Source: Bryobacterales bacterium
Lineage (GTDB): Bacteria > Acidobacteriota > Terriglobia > Bryobacterales > Bryobacteraceae
DNA length: 47,620 nt
Reading direction: 5' to 3'
Assembly (NCBI GenBank): GCA_019261985.1
Contig: JAFAQY010000113.1
Coordinates: forward strand, 1-47,620
Shown: one piece after another, positions 16,927 to 26,236 of the stretch
Layout of the letters: each line of letters opens with the position of its first letter
Position numbering within the stretch: the stretch's first letter is position 1
The notes under the pieces: generated by a model
Databases searched by the model: none
Seen by the model: only the letters and a program-made list of their open reading frames with translations
What the model was told of the DNA's origin: nothing
Translations under genes and position numbers: made by a program

Positions 16927-19536
16927 TCACTCATAGCGCAATGCAATCATCGGATCTACACGCGCGGCCCGGCGCGCAGGCACAATGCTCGCAAGTCCGG
17001 CGACTACCAGCATCAAAACCAGTTCTGCATACAGCTCCGGATGGGCGAAAACCGCGCGGGCTAATGGCTCTGGAAACGTTTCCGTACTGCGCTCCACCGC
17101 CATTAATGCCGCGGCCGCGACAAAACCAATGGCCGTTCCGATGAATACGGGACGCAATCCTTGAAGCACGATGTTCCTGGTGACTCCATGCGAGCTCGCG
17201 CCCAGTGCCATCCGAATGCCGATCTCTTTTGTCCGCTGCGTGACTACAAAGGCCATCACGCCATAAATTCCGACACCCGCAAGCAGAACCGCGAGCAGGG
17301 CCAGTGTGCCGGAAAGAACCGAGAGCGCCTGAAACACGCCCCGCTGAATGGACACAAATCCTTCTTCAAGGTTTACAACATCGATGTCCGGCGCCGCGGC
17401 GCTAAGGGCCGCTAAGGCTTTGCCGCGATCGCCCTGGGTCCGAACAATCAATCCTCCTTGTGAGGCCGAGGGCAGGTAGACGTGCAACGGATCCACCTCG
17501 CTAAGGCTGGCAAAGCGGGCATCGGCGGAGATCCCCACGACTTCGAATTCGGTGAACTGGTTGCGGAAATTCAAATCCAGAGAGAATCGTTTGCCGATGG
17601 GATCCTCACCTGGCCAGATATGCCGCGCGGTGGACTCCGATATGACGGCTACGGGCGCTTGCACATCCGCTTCGCTGTGTGTGAAGCCGCGCCCTCGCAG
17701 CAAGCGAATGCCGAGCGTTTCGAAATAACCGTCGGACGTATATGTCGCTAAAGCGCGCTCCAGCGCTTGCCCGGTGTTTATCGGGGGCGTAAACGTCCCG
17801 CTTAGAGGCAAACGGCCGGTCGCGACGCTACGCAGCTCCGGCAGCATTTCCAGCCGTTCGCGAAGATGCGGGGCCTCCGCAATGCTGAATAACGCATAGA
17901 CGTCGTGCGATTCAAAACCGGGATAGGCGCGAATGGATTGGAATAGATTTGAAACTACGGTTCCACAGAAGGTCAGTAAGAGCACCGAAATCGCGGCCTG
18001 AACTCCGAGGAGGGCGCCGCGAAGACGCGGCGATCCCGCAGCGCAAAAATTCGGCCGTGTGGAACGGAGCGCCGGCGCGATTCCGAAGCAGGCGCACGTT
18101 ATTAACGACAGCCCCATGCCATACAGAACCACGCGAGAATCGGAGCCGAAATCCAATTCAGTCAGCCCGCCACGAATATCGCGAAGGAAGCTTGCGGCCA
18201 TCGACCATAACGGGGGACCGGCGATGGCCGAGAGGAGAAGGCCGGCCATGCCTGCGAGTAGTGAAAGCAGCATGCTTTCCGTAAGGAGTTGCCTGACGAT
18301 GCGGGCCCGGCCGGCTCCGACGGCGAGGCGGATGCCGATTTCCCGCTGCCGCGCGGCTCCTCGCGCCAGGAGCATGTTTGCCACATTCGCGCACGCTGCC
18401 AGCAGAATCAGGCTCACGACGATCAGTACGCCCGCCGAGGCGGCTTGAAAGCGGATGTCGTCCGTGCTCCGAAAGTAAGCAGTCTTTTGCAGCGTGATTG
18501 CCGTAGTTGGCTCCTCTTGACGAAATTGCGACAGATAACCGCGGACCAGCGCATCGATTTCGGCTTGCGCTTCGCCACGCGAAATACCATTTTTGAGGCG
18601 CCCAATAATCTGAAATCTGGGGCGAGTAGGCTCGCGCCACTGCGTACGCCAGTCGGATTCGAATCCGGGATCGAGTTGCCGAACCATGGACAGCGGCGCC
18701 CAGAACGCGGAGCTAACGGGAAAAAGGTCCGTGCCTGTGAATCGGCGCGGCATGATGCCGATAATCGTGTATGCCACGCCGTTTAGCTTTAAAGTACGTC
18801 CCAGGACTCCGGGGTCTGAGTGTAGCTTTTCTTCCCAAAACGCGTATCCGAGCACGATCATAGGATTCGCACCCGGCAAGCGATCTTCGTCAGGAAGGAA
18901 AGTCCGGCCGAGAAGGGGTTTGATTCCAAGTTCGGCAAAGTAGTTGGCCGAGACCGCATGACCGGTTACGCGCTGCCCGTCAAGGATGCCTTCCATGGCG
19001 GCGGACACGGGGACTTGATAGGTTGCGGCAGTGATTCCGGAGAAAACAGTGTTGTGATCCCGCAGGTATTCGTATTCGGGATAGGCGAAGTTGTATTGAA
19101 TATCGCCGGCCAGGCGATGCTGGAACCAGCGCTTCACGCGGACCACGCGATCGGGACCGGCGACCGGCAGAGGTTTGAGGGCGATTGCATCATACAGACG
19201 GAATACGGTTGTGTTTAGTCCGATTCCGAGCGCGAGGGCAGCCACGGCCGTCAAAGTGAAGCCCGGGCTGCGCGCTAAACTACGCGTGCCATAGCGCAGG
19301 TCTTTCACGAATTGCTCCGCCCCGGTGAAGGATCGCGCTTCGCGATGCAACTCTTTGGCTTGTTCGACGCCGCCATAAGAGCGCCGGGCAGCCAGGGCGG
19401 CTTCCTCGCGCGGCAATCCGCGGGACTCGAATTCCTCCTGAAGCAGGCGCAAATGCGAATCGATCTCGCGCTTCATCTCGCGTTCAGCGGCCGCGCGGCG
19501 GAAGAGATTGACCACCCTTAGAATGAATCGCCTCAC
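16927..19536 (-). CDS. ADOP-type duplicated ABC permease (MacB/FtsX family)
   Basis: An inner-membrane protein of 869 residues. A soluble N-terminal part (about 1-75: EREMKREIDSHLRLLQEEFESRGLPREEAALAARRSYG, FVKDLRYGTRSLARSPGFT) is the hallmark of acidobacterial duplicated orphan permeases. Two MacB periplasmic core/FtsX units follow. The first FtsX block carries ANVANMLLARGAARQREIGIRLAVGAGRARI, the second KEIGIRMALGASSHGV and VPARRAARVDPMIALRYE at the end. MacB partners export antibiotics, peptides or lipoproteins; the substrate here is unknown. No ATPase gene is adjacent, so an ATPase elsewhere must be used, or the protein works without one. The GTG start overlaps the padR stop (GTGA). Confidence 0.92.
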   Translation of the reverse strand: MRRFILRVVNLFRRAAAEREMKREIDSHLRLLQEEFESRGLPREEAALAARRSYGGVEQAKELHREARSFTGAEQFVKDLRYGTRSLARSPGFTLTAVAALALGIGLNTTVFRLYDAIALKPLPVAGPDRVVRVKRWFQHRLAGDIQYNFAYPEYEYLRDHNTVFSGITAATYQVPVSAAMEGILDGQRVTGHAVSANYFAELGIKPLLGRTFLPDEDRLPGANPMIVLGYAFWEEKLHSDPGVLGRTLKLNGVAYTIIGIMPRRFTGTDLFPVSSAFWAPLSMVRQLDPGFESDWRTQWREPTRPRFQIIGRLKNGISRGEAQAEIDALVRGYLSQFRQEEPTTAITLQKTAYFRSTDDIRFQAASAGVLIVVSLILLAACANVANMLLARGAARQREIGIRLAVGAGRARIVRQLLTESMLLSLLAGMAGLLLSAIAGPPLWSMAASFLRDIRGGLTELDFGSDSRVVLYGMGLSLITCACFGIAPALRSTRPNFCAAGSPRLRGALLGVQAAISVLLLTFCGTVVSNLFQSIRAYPGFESHDVYALFSIAEAPHLRERLEMLPELRSVATGRLPLSGTFTPPINTGQALERALATYTSDGYFETLGIRLLRGRGFTHSEADVQAPVAVISESTARHIWPGEDPIGKRFSLDLNFRNQFTEFEVVGISADARFASLSEVDPLHVYLPSASQGGLIVRTQGDRGKALAALSAAAPDIDVVNLEEGFVSIQRGVFQALSVLSGTLALLAVLLAGVGIYGVMAFVVTQRTKEIGIRMALGASSHGVTRNIVLQGLRPVFIGTAIGFVAAAALMAVERSTETFPEPLARAVFAHPELYAELVLMLVVAGLASIVPARRAARVDPMIALRYE

Positions 19537-19874
19537 GCTCCCTCCGCCAGCAGCTTTTCCACCACCCCGGATATCTGTCTCCAGCGGCGGGTCTCTTCGG
19601 CCAAGGCTTTTTCTCCGGCTTTCGTAATCGCGTAGAACTTCGCTTCGCGATTGGTCTGCGTTTTTCCCCACGTTCCTTTAATCCGGCCTTGTTGCTCCAG
19701 GCGCACTAGAGCCGGGTAAAGCGTGCCCTGATTCAATTGCAACAGCTCGCCGGAGATCTGTCCCAGGCGAGTCGCAATCGCATAGGCGTGCTGCGGTCCC
19801 ATGGTTTGGAGGGTACGGAGTACGATCAGATCGAGCGTGCCCTGCAAAACGGGGAGCTTCTCCTTACTAGACAT
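19533..19874 (-). CDS. PadR-family transcriptional regulator
   Basis: A 113-residue winged-helix repressor of the short PadR type. LQGTLDLIVLRTLQTMGPQHAYAIATRLGQ, then LNQGTLYPALVRLEQQGRIKGTWG and FYAITKAGEKAL form the classic HTH and wing, and the last 20 residues form the dimer helix. In Acidobacteria such genes are routinely paired with ADOP permeases and are thought to repress them in response to a small-molecule ligand. Here the gene precedes the permease with a 4-nt overlap. The promoter upstream has a palindrome over its -35 box, which fits autoregulation. GGAG lies about 11 nt before the ATG. Confidence 0.95.
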   Translation of the reverse strand: MSSKEKLPVLQGTLDLIVLRTLQTMGPQHAYAIATRLGQISGELLQLNQGTLYPALVRLEQQGRIKGTWGKTQTNREAKFYAITKAGEKALAEETRRWRQISGVVEKLLAEGA

Positions 19875-19894
19875 TCAAGTGAACTCTCCGCCCC

Positions 19895-19927
19895 AGTATC
19901 AACCTTGTCGCACTTGCCTGTCAAGTG
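19895..19927 (-). promoter_or_regulatory. Promoter and palindromic operator of the PadR-ADOP operon
   Basis: Read on the minus strand, TTGACA (19919-19924) and GATACT (19895-19900) are separated by 18 nt, a near-consensus sigma-70 promoter firing about 20 nt before the padR ATG. The perfect palindrome CACTTG-CCTGT-CAAGTG (19911-19927) covers the -35 box, and a third CAAGTG half-site lies at 19876-19881, just ahead of the ATG. PadR proteins bind such sites as dimers; autorepression is inferred. Confidence 0.7.
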
Positions 19928-20106
19928 GAAAGCCGTTGGGCGCCCCAGTGATCGAGGCGTGCGCATGCAGTCACAAAAATTTAATACTCGGCGATGAGCC
20001 AATCGTGTATGCTGTATGAAATAAGGGTCTAATCTCTAAGGTTCGCTGAGGCGCATCGGCGAAAGCTGTATAACCACGTCCGTTTCAAACCTATCTGGAG
20101 GTGTTT

Positions 20107-23100
20107 ATGAACTTACGCAATCTCACCGTTTTGGGTTTTGCCTTCCTGCTCTCTGCATCAAGGGTTTCGCTCGCACAAACCGCCGGTTCGGCGATGATTC
20201 AAGGCACGGTCAAAGACCCAACCGGCGCCGTTGTTCCGGCTGCTACCGTTCTAGTTCACAACAAGGACACGAACGTCGACCGCGAGGTCCACAGCAACGA
20301 AGCAGGTATTTATGTGGCTTCCTTTGTCCCGCCCGGTCCTTACGAAATTACGGTCACGAAGACCGGTTTCGTTAAGTACGTACGGCAGGACTTGTCCCTA
20401 CAAGTCGGCCAGACGATGACGGTCGACATCCAGATGCAGGTGCAGGCCGCGACTGATACGGTCACCGTAACCGGCGAAGCGCCGATCGTGGATCCGGAAA
20501 AGACGGATGTTTCGCAGGTGGTCAGCACGGGTTTTGTTTCCAATCTTCCCATTGCGGGCCGTCGATGGGAGACGTTCGTGCTGCTTACACCGAATGCCAC
20601 GACCGACGGCGGCAGCGGCCTGATCAGCTATCGCGGAATCTCCGGCTTGTACAACTCCACCGCGGTGGACGGCGCGAATAACAGCCAGGCGCTCATGTCG
20701 GAGACTCGCGGCCGCGTCACAGGAATTCCCTACATCTATAGCCAGGATTCGATTCAGGAGTTCCAAGTGAGCACCGCCAATTACAGCGCCGAGCTCGGCC
20801 AAGCCGCCGGCGGCATTACGAACGCCGTCACCCGCTCGGGCACCAACACGTTTCACGGCGATCTTTTCTATTACCTCCGATATCCCAGCTGGAATGCGCT
20901 CGATCCTCTCGCGAAATCGCAAGGCATTTACACCCAGACCGTGCATCAGCAGCAGCAGTTCGGCGGCAGTATAGGCGGACCGATTCTGAAGGACAAGCTC
21001 TTCTTCTTTCTCACCTACGACGGTTCCCGGAAGGTCAATCCGATTCTTTACACCAGCACCGTCAAATATCCGCTGACTTGCAACCCGCTGGTGCCTGCAT
21101 CGCTGTGCACCGCCGCGAACAGCTTTCTTCAATCGCAGGTCGGAATCCAGCCGCGCTTCGCGAATCAAGACCTCGGATTCGGGAAGTTGGACTATCAGTT
21201 GAACTCGAAGAACCGCATCAGTTCGTCCTTCAATCTTTTGGATTTCAAATCGCCGAACTCCTATCGCGGAAATCCGACGTATTCGAACGAATCAGTCAGT
21301 TACAACGGCCCGAACTGGACGCAAGAGCGTATTTTCATTACCAATTGGGATTCGACCATTACCAGCTCCACCATCAATAACGTCCGTTTCCAATGGGGAC
21401 GCGATCTTGAGATTACCGGCGCGAACTTCGGGCCTCCGGCTATAGGCATTGCGGGTAGCCCCGGCGGCGCTAGTGTCATGAGCTACGGAATGCCGAATGC
21501 GCTGCCTCGCGCCGCGGAACCCGACGAGCACCGCATTCAGATCGCGGATATTCTTTCCAAGGTTTGGCGGACCCACACGTTCAAAGTGGGCGCGGATATT
21601 AACTTAATTCACGAAGTGATGATTAACCTGTTCCAGGGCGGCGGCATTTACGCTTACCAGGGCAGCGCGCAGGCCGCATTCAACAACTGGGTTGCAGACG
21701 TCGCCGGAGTCAATCTGGGCGATGGATTAACCGGCCGGCATTGGACTACTTTCACCCAGGTCACCGACCCGATTACGCATGTCGGCAGGGACGATTTTTG
21801 GATGAAGGAGCCCGCGTTCTTCTTTGAAGACACATGGAGGGCGCGGCCGAACCTTACTCTCAATCTCGGATTGCGATATGACTTGCAGCTGGTGCCTCAG
21901 CCGCCACAACCGTTCACCGCAACGCCTCTCACGACGCTCTACACCAGCAAAATCAATATCGACAAGAACAATTTCGGACCGCGGTTTGGCTTGGCATGGC
22001 AGATCGGGAAGGGCGCGGTGCTGCGCTCCGGGTATGGCATGATGTACGCTCAAACGCCGGGCAGCACCTATTACGCGCAACGCGTCGAGAACGGAGTTTA
22101 TCAGCAACAGTTCGTATGCGGAAGCCCGGCGGCATGCCCGAGTCTGACGTTTCCGAACGTGATTTTCGCGCCGCCCGGCCCGGCGATGCAGGCCCCGTTC
22201 CCCGGCGCTTTGACGCCACAAGTGACGACCTTCGCGCCGCCGGCCGGAACAAACGTAGTGCACGGTCTGGTCCCGGATTTCGTGAATCCCCTGGTTCACG
22301 AAGGCGATGTCACATTTGAAAAGCAGCTCCCGATGAATATGAGCTTCACCGCGGCCTATGTCGTGAGCCGCGCCCTGCATTTGCCGATTTACGTCGATGC
22401 AAACGTCGGGGCGCCCGTGGGGACCCGCAGTTATGACGTTACGAATCTGGCCGGCGTAACCCAAAGCACCCTCACGATGCCCTTCTACCCCGCGGGCGAC
22501 CGCATCAATCCGGGAGTGGGCGTGATCCTGACCGGCTTCAGCGATGTGAATTCCTGGTACAACTCCATGGTGCTCACGTTCCGCAAACGGATGAGCCACG
22601 GCCTCGAATTCCTGGCGAACTACACGCTTAGCAAGGCGATCGATGGCGGCCAGGTAGGGGGCCAATTTGGGACGTTCTTCGGCACCGATCCGCCGGTCGA
22701 TCCGCTGAATCGAAAACTGGAATACGGCAATTCCGACCTGGATCAGCGGCAACGCTTTGTGACCAGCGCGGTTTGGTATCCGGCGTTCGGCAAAATCTCT
22801 AATAAGCCGACGCGCGTGCTGCTGGACGGGTTTAATTTTTCGACGATCACTACTATCGCGACTGGCCAGCCGGTGACGGAATCGATCAGCGGATTTCCGT
22901 CCGGGGGCGTGGACGGCGGATTGACCGGTGGCGTGGTGAGCAACTCGGGGAATCCGACCGGAGGACGCGCTCCGTTTTTGACGCGCAACAACTACTACCT
23001 GCCGAACATTTACAACGTCGATTTCCGCATCGCGCGAGAAATCCGGTTTACGGAACGGATGAGGCTGTCGCTCGTCGGCGAAGCCTTCAACCTTTTCAAC

Positions 23101-23295
23101 CACACGATTATTACGGGTATCGGTCCCGGATCGCCGCCGAATTCATTTAATTTCACGAACGCCGGAGCGGGCGCATGCGCGGGGCACTCCAATGCGTGCA
23201 TTGTTCCGAACGCGTCGTTCCCGTCGGTGACAACCACGAGCACCGCCATTTACGGCGCGCGGCAGCTGCAGATCTCGGGGAGATTTTCGTTTTAG
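20107..23295 (+). CDS. Oar-like TonB-dependent receptor with carboxypeptidase-regulatory domain
   Basis: A 1062-residue outer-membrane protein with a signal peptide (to about residue 24, ...VSLAQT). An Ig-like carboxypeptidase-regulatory domain (about 28-105, MIQGTVKDPTGAVVPAATVLVHNKDT) is followed by a plug domain (NLPIAGRRWETFVLLTPN, VDGANN, QDSIQEFQVSTANYSAELGQAAGGITNAVTRSGTNTFHG) and a long beta-barrel ending in an aromatic residue (QISGRFSF). This layout is the Oar/CarboxypepD-regulatory receptor common in Acidobacteria. The ligand may be a large polymer or adhesin partner; no TonB system is in the window. The ATG 20107 follows TGGAGG with a 5-nt gap. The gene is divergent from PadR-ADOP across about 230 nt, so the PadR operator may reach both, which is not shown. 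Confidence 0.9.
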   Translation: MNLRNLTVLGFAFLLSASRVSLAQTAGSAMIQGTVKDPTGAVVPAATVLVHNKDTNVDREVHSNEAGIYVASFVPPGPYEITVTKTGFVKYVRQDLSLQVGQTMTVDIQMQVQAATDTVTVTGEAPIVDPEKTDVSQVVSTGFVSNLPIAGRRWETFVLLTPNATTDGGSGLISYRGISGLYNSTAVDGANNSQALMSETRGRVTGIPYIYSQDSIQEFQVSTANYSAELGQAAGGITNAVTRSGTNTFHGDLFYYLRYPSWNALDPLAKSQGIYTQTVHQQQQFGGSIGGPILKDKLFFFLTYDGSRKVNPILYTSTVKYPLTCNPLVPASLCTAANSFLQSQVGIQPRFANQDLGFGKLDYQLNSKNRISSSFNLLDFKSPNSYRGNPTYSNESVSYNGPNWTQERIFITNWDSTITSSTINNVRFQWGRDLEITGANFGPPAIGIAGSPGGASVMSYGMPNALPRAAEPDEHRIQIADILSKVWRTHTFKVGADINLIHEVMINLFQGGGIYAYQGSAQAAFNNWVADVAGVNLGDGLTGRHWTTFTQVTDPITHVGRDDFWMKEPAFFFEDTWRARPNLTLNLGLRYDLQLVPQPPQPFTATPLTTLYTSKINIDKNNFGPRFGLAWQIGKGAVLRSGYGMMYAQTPGSTYYAQRVENGVYQQQFVCGSPAACPSLTFPNVIFAPPGPAMQAPFPGALTPQVTTFAPPAGTNVVHGLVPDFVNPLVHEGDVTFEKQLPMNMSFTAAYVVSRALHLPIYVDANVGAPVGTRSYDVTNLAGVTQSTLTMPFYPAGDRINPGVGVILTGFSDVNSWYNSMVLTFRKRMSHGLEFLANYTLSKAIDGGQVGGQFGTFFGTDPPVDPLNRKLEYGNSDLDQRQRFVTSAVWYPAFGKISNKPTRVLLDGFNFSTITTIATGQPVTESISGFPSGGVDGGLTGGVVSNSGNPTGGRAPFLTRNNYYLPNIYNVDFRIAREIRFTERMRLSLVGEAFNLFNHTIITGIGPGSPPNSFNFTNAGAGACAGHSNACIVPNASFPSVTTTSTAIYGARQLQISGRFSF

Positions 23296-23297
23296 TA

Positions 23298-23380
23298 GTA
23301 GGACAAGCTTCAGCTTGTCCTTTGGAGCTTCGATATTTCTGTCAGGCCGCAGGCGCTGGACAAGCTGAAGCTTGTCCTAC
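23298..23380. repeat. REP-like palindrome pair between convergent genes
   Basis: GTAGGACAAGCTTCAGCTT at 23298 with its continuation to 23320 recurs, inverted and identical over 23 bp, at 23358-23380. Each arm is itself nearly palindromic around the TTCAG core. The whole lies between the stops of the Oar receptor (23295) and the M28 peptidase (its TAG is inside the right arm), so it can serve as a bidirectional transcription stop or RNA stabiliser. Confidence 0.8.
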
Positions 23381-25638
23381 TTCACAGCACGATCCAGCTC
23401 CGTCGCAGCGGACTGGATCGCCTCTCCCGTATTTTGCAGAACTCTGCCCAAACGGGTGATTTGTTCCTCGGCCTGCTTCCACTGCTTCTGCTCGATGCTT
23501 TCCCGGACGCCGGGGAGCGTCTTTACACCGTAGCCTGTATAGAATCCCGGAGCATAGATCTGGTTCTGAAACCACGGCCGGCCGGGAAGACCATCGCTGA
23601 GAGTCAAAGCCCGCTCGACTGCGATCAGCCGCGCGTTTACGTCCTTCAGCATCGCGCGAGCCAGATCCGCGCCTCCGTTCGAGGATGCTTGGGCCAGTGC
23701 CCGATCGTAAAGTTCAGAAGTGCGCTCCAACGCCGCTAGACCATTTCGCAGGGGCGCGAAATTCAAAAAATCCGGCACCGGCTGCTTCGGGGCCGAAATT
23801 GTTTTTTTCTCCGGATCGGCTGTGGCCGAAAATGCGCCTTCATCCACTTCGCGGTTATGCTCAACGATCTGATCCCGCTGATCGCGGGCGAGCCGCTCGA
23901 CTTCGTCGATATAACGCCGGATGGTGTCGGTGAAGTTTGCGAAATCGAACGGCAACAGTTCTGCATCCGCCAGCCTCAATACCGCGATGCCCGCCGTTTG
24001 GGCCAGTGCGCGGCCATAACTGAAATCCGTATCGTCGAAGTGCGTGTACCAATTGAAGTCGTCGTAAATCGAATGATAAATGCCGCTGCCGCCTTCGCCG
24101 CCAAAGCCGATATTCAAAGCTGCGATGCCGAGATGATCGATGAACGCCGTGTAATCGGAACCGGACCCCAGCGCGTCGATCCGCAGGTCCGGGCGCTGGC
24201 GAAGTTCGGCGCGCTCGGCGGGCCGCGTGTTGATGCGATTAAGCTGCAGGCGTTTCCAAACCGAGAGCTTCGTTTCCGGATCTTCCACGTCCCGAGCTAC
24301 GCCATTGATGAATTTTTCCAAAGTATGCGATCCGGAGACTTGCAGAAAGCCGCGGTCATTGCCATCGGAGTTGATGTAGACAGCCGCGCAGTTTTGGAGC
24401 TCCTTCGCGTGATCCTCGGCCCATTCCGTGGAGCCGATGAGTCCTTCCTCCTCGCCATCCCAAACGGCGTAGTAGATGGCGCGCTTCGGCCGCCAGCCTT
24501 GCTTCAGCAGCATCCCCAAACCGCGCGCCTCCTCCATTAACGCATTGGTCCCCGCAACGGGATCCTGCGCGCCGTTGACCCACGCATCGTGGTGATTGCC
24601 GCGCAGGATGAATTCGCACGGATATGTCGATCCGGGAATTACGGCAACCACGTTATAGAGCGGCGTCATATTCCAGTTGAAGCTCAGCTTCAGGTGCACC
24701 TTCGCTGGGCCGGGGCCAACGCGATAGGTGATCGGCAAAGCCCCTCTCCAACTCCCCGGCGCGACGGGACCGGTGAGCGCCGCAAGAATCGGCTGCGCGT
24801 CTCCATAGGAGATCGGTAGGGTTGGAATTTTTGTCAATGTGACGGCTTGTTCACGGCTCAGCCGCTTGGCGTCTTTGGTCGCGCCGACGCCCGGAGTGAG
24901 CGGATCCCCGGGGTGAACCGTGATATCCAGCACGCTGCCGCGCTGCACTCCGTCCTTGTTGCGATACGGTCCCTGAGGATAAACCTCCCCTGCGTAATAG
25001 CCGTCATCGCGCGGATCGGAATAGATGATGCAGCCGACCGCGCCATGCTCGGCGGCGATCTTCGGTTTCACGCCTCGGAAAGAAGCGCCGTAGCGCACGA
25101 TGACAATAGCTCCTTTAACGGAAATGCCCAGCCGTTCGAGCTGCTCGTAATCCTCCCGCAGCCCGTAGTTCACATACACCACCGGGGCCGTGACGTCGCC
25201 ATCTGTCGAATAGGCGTTATAAGTCGGAAGCTGCTCGCTTTGCTGCGAAGAGGTCGGATCGCCGGCAATGGGCGGCTCCTGAAGCTTCGCCGTGAAGCGG
25301 GTTGGTTCCAGCAGCTCCAGGACGCGTTCTTTCGGCGTCGGGAAGAGTACGTCGTACGATTCGATCCTGGCGTCGAGTCCCCACTCCTTGAACTTGGAAA
25401 GCATCCATTCGGCGTTGTCCTTGTCGTATGGCGAGCCCATATGATGGGGGCGCGCGCTGAGCCTTCGCATGTACTCGCGCAGATTGGCGGGATCGGGAAT
25501 GGCGCGAAATTTGTCTTCCCAGTCGCGCTCGGTCTTCGAGGTGTCAACGGAAAACCCGCGAAGAGGGGCCAGATCGGCGGGAAACGCGAGTTGGGCGAGC
25601 AGGCTCAACCACATCAAACACACGGCGATATTGCGCAT
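23377..25638 (-). CDS. M28-family exported metallopeptidase (glutamate carboxypeptidase II-like)
   Basis: A 753-residue exported peptidase. A signal peptide covers about 1-20 (cleaved near AFPADL). A PA domain lies at about 110-290 and contains the VKGAIVIVRYG and GAVGCIIYSDPRDDG blocks. The M28 catalytic domain follows: H350 in RGNHHDAW, D359 in AQDPVAG, the Glu pair E396/E397 in WDGEEEGL, D425 in NSDG and H522 in IYHSIYDD, all five expected two-zinc ligands and the catalytic Glu. A helical C-terminal transferrin-receptor-like dimer domain closes the protein. It probably removes terminal amino acids from peptides outside the cytoplasm. ATG 25638 fits the signal peptide better than the open start at 25698. 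Confidence 0.93.
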   Translation of the reverse strand: MRNIAVCLMWLSLLAQLAFPADLAPLRGFSVDTSKTERDWEDKFRAIPDPANLREYMRRLSARPHHMGSPYDKDNAEWMLSKFKEWGLDARIESYDVLFPTPKERVLELLEPTRFTAKLQEPPIAGDPTSSQQSEQLPTYNAYSTDGDVTAPVVYVNYGLREDYEQLERLGISVKGAIVIVRYGASFRGVKPKIAAEHGAVGCIIYSDPRDDGYYAGEVYPQGPYRNKDGVQRGSVLDITVHPGDPLTPGVGATKDAKRLSREQAVTLTKIPTLPISYGDAQPILAALTGPVAPGSWRGALPITYRVGPGPAKVHLKLSFNWNMTPLYNVVAVIPGSTYPCEFILRGNHHDAWVNGAQDPVAGTNALMEEARGLGMLLKQGWRPKRAIYYAVWDGEEEGLIGSTEWAEDHAKELQNCAAVYINSDGNDRGFLQVSGSHTLEKFINGVARDVEDPETKLSVWKRLQLNRINTRPAERAELRQRPDLRIDALGSGSDYTAFIDHLGIAALNIGFGGEGGSGIYHSIYDDFNWYTHFDDTDFSYGRALAQTAGIAVLRLADAELLPFDFANFTDTIRRYIDEVERLARDQRDQIVEHNREVDEGAFSATADPEKKTISAPKQPVPDFLNFAPLRNGLAALERTSELYDRALAQASSNGGADLARAMLKDVNARLIAVERALTLSDGLPGRPWFQNQIYAPGFYTGYGVKTLPGVRESIEQKQWKQAEEQITRLGRVLQNTGEAIQSAATELDRAVK

Positions 25639-25675
25639 GAAACGATTGTCGCTCACCGCGCCAATGCGCGTGGAC

Positions 25676-26021
25676 TTATTCGCGGTCGTCGCGTGCATCC
25701 ATCAGCTCAAACCAGCCGAGGGCGTGTCCTAGCGCATGTTTCACCTCGAGTCGCCTTGCGGGTGCTACCAACCCTATCTGCTCCTGCAACACTTCCCGCC
25801 GAACAGTGTGCAAATTGTCGAAATTCGCTACGCAGGAGTGCGGAAGGCCTTCGCGCCGCCCCAATGGTACTTCAACGGCTATGTTTCGGTATGGTAGTTG
25901 TTTTTTCCATCACCAGGAATTTATTCAGGTACGAGTACGCCTGGCTTCGACTAAGCAACAACACGGGGCGCCGTCCGGCAGGCTTCGGAAGGGCTGCCCA
26001 CCAGATCTGGTATTGCTTCAA
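25676..26021 (-). pseudogene. mazF: MazF/PemK-type toxin, frameshifted
   Basis: Directly after the antitoxin (TTG at 26019-26021 overlapping its stop as TTGA) the minus strand reads MKQYQIWWAALPKPAGRRPVLLLSR, the start of a MazF endoribonuclease. This part ends at a stop after TTTIPKHSR. Removing one C of the CC pair in ATACCGAAA, complementary to the GG at about 25888-25889, gives TTTIRNIAVEVPLG and runs straight into the second half (GLPHSCVANFDNLHTV, then an L-EVKHALGHALGW end) to a stop at 25676. The restored length of about 114 residues fits the family, with the conserved GRRPV and TTTIR blocks. As read, the toxin is inactive; a base error is an alternative. Confidence 0.8.
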
Positions 26022-26236
26022 GGCTTCCACTCTTCCGCATCTCGCCAGTCATCCGCGACGGTTTCCGTGTCGGGTTGCTTCAGGTACGCCAAGCGGGTTC
26101 GTTCTTCTTCGGCCTCATGGATCGCTTTGCGAATCGCGGCCCTGATGAAATCGGCACGCTTTCTCTGTGCCGTGGGCGCTACCCGGTTCAGAGCCCGTAA
26201 AGTGGCCTCGTCAAGTTGAATGAGCAGCGATTCCAT
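26018..26236 (-). CDS. Ribbon-helix-helix antitoxin of a MazF pair
   Basis: A 72-residue protein with an N-terminal ribbon-helix-helix fold (ESLLIQLDEATLRALNRVAPTAQRKRADFIRAAIRKAIHEAEEE), followed by a disordered acidic C-terminus (QPDTETVADDWRDAEEWKP) of the kind that wraps and inhibits MazF. It is the DNA-binding antitoxin and would repress its own promoter as a dimer; a palindrome over the start region supports this. The gene directly downstream is the frameshifted mazF, coupled by a 4-nt overlap. If the toxin is truly inactive, the antitoxin is an orphan that could still bind DNA or related toxins. Confidence 0.85.
   Translation of the reverse strand: MESLLIQLDEATLRALNRVAPTAQRKRADFIRAAIRKAIHEAEEERTRLAYLKQPDTETVADDWRDAEEWKP

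Noticed and set aside
21727-23103. 458-codon frame antisense to the Oar-like receptor
   Set aside because: Arg-rich shadow frame caused by GC-rich codon use; the sense frame has a complete receptor domain order.
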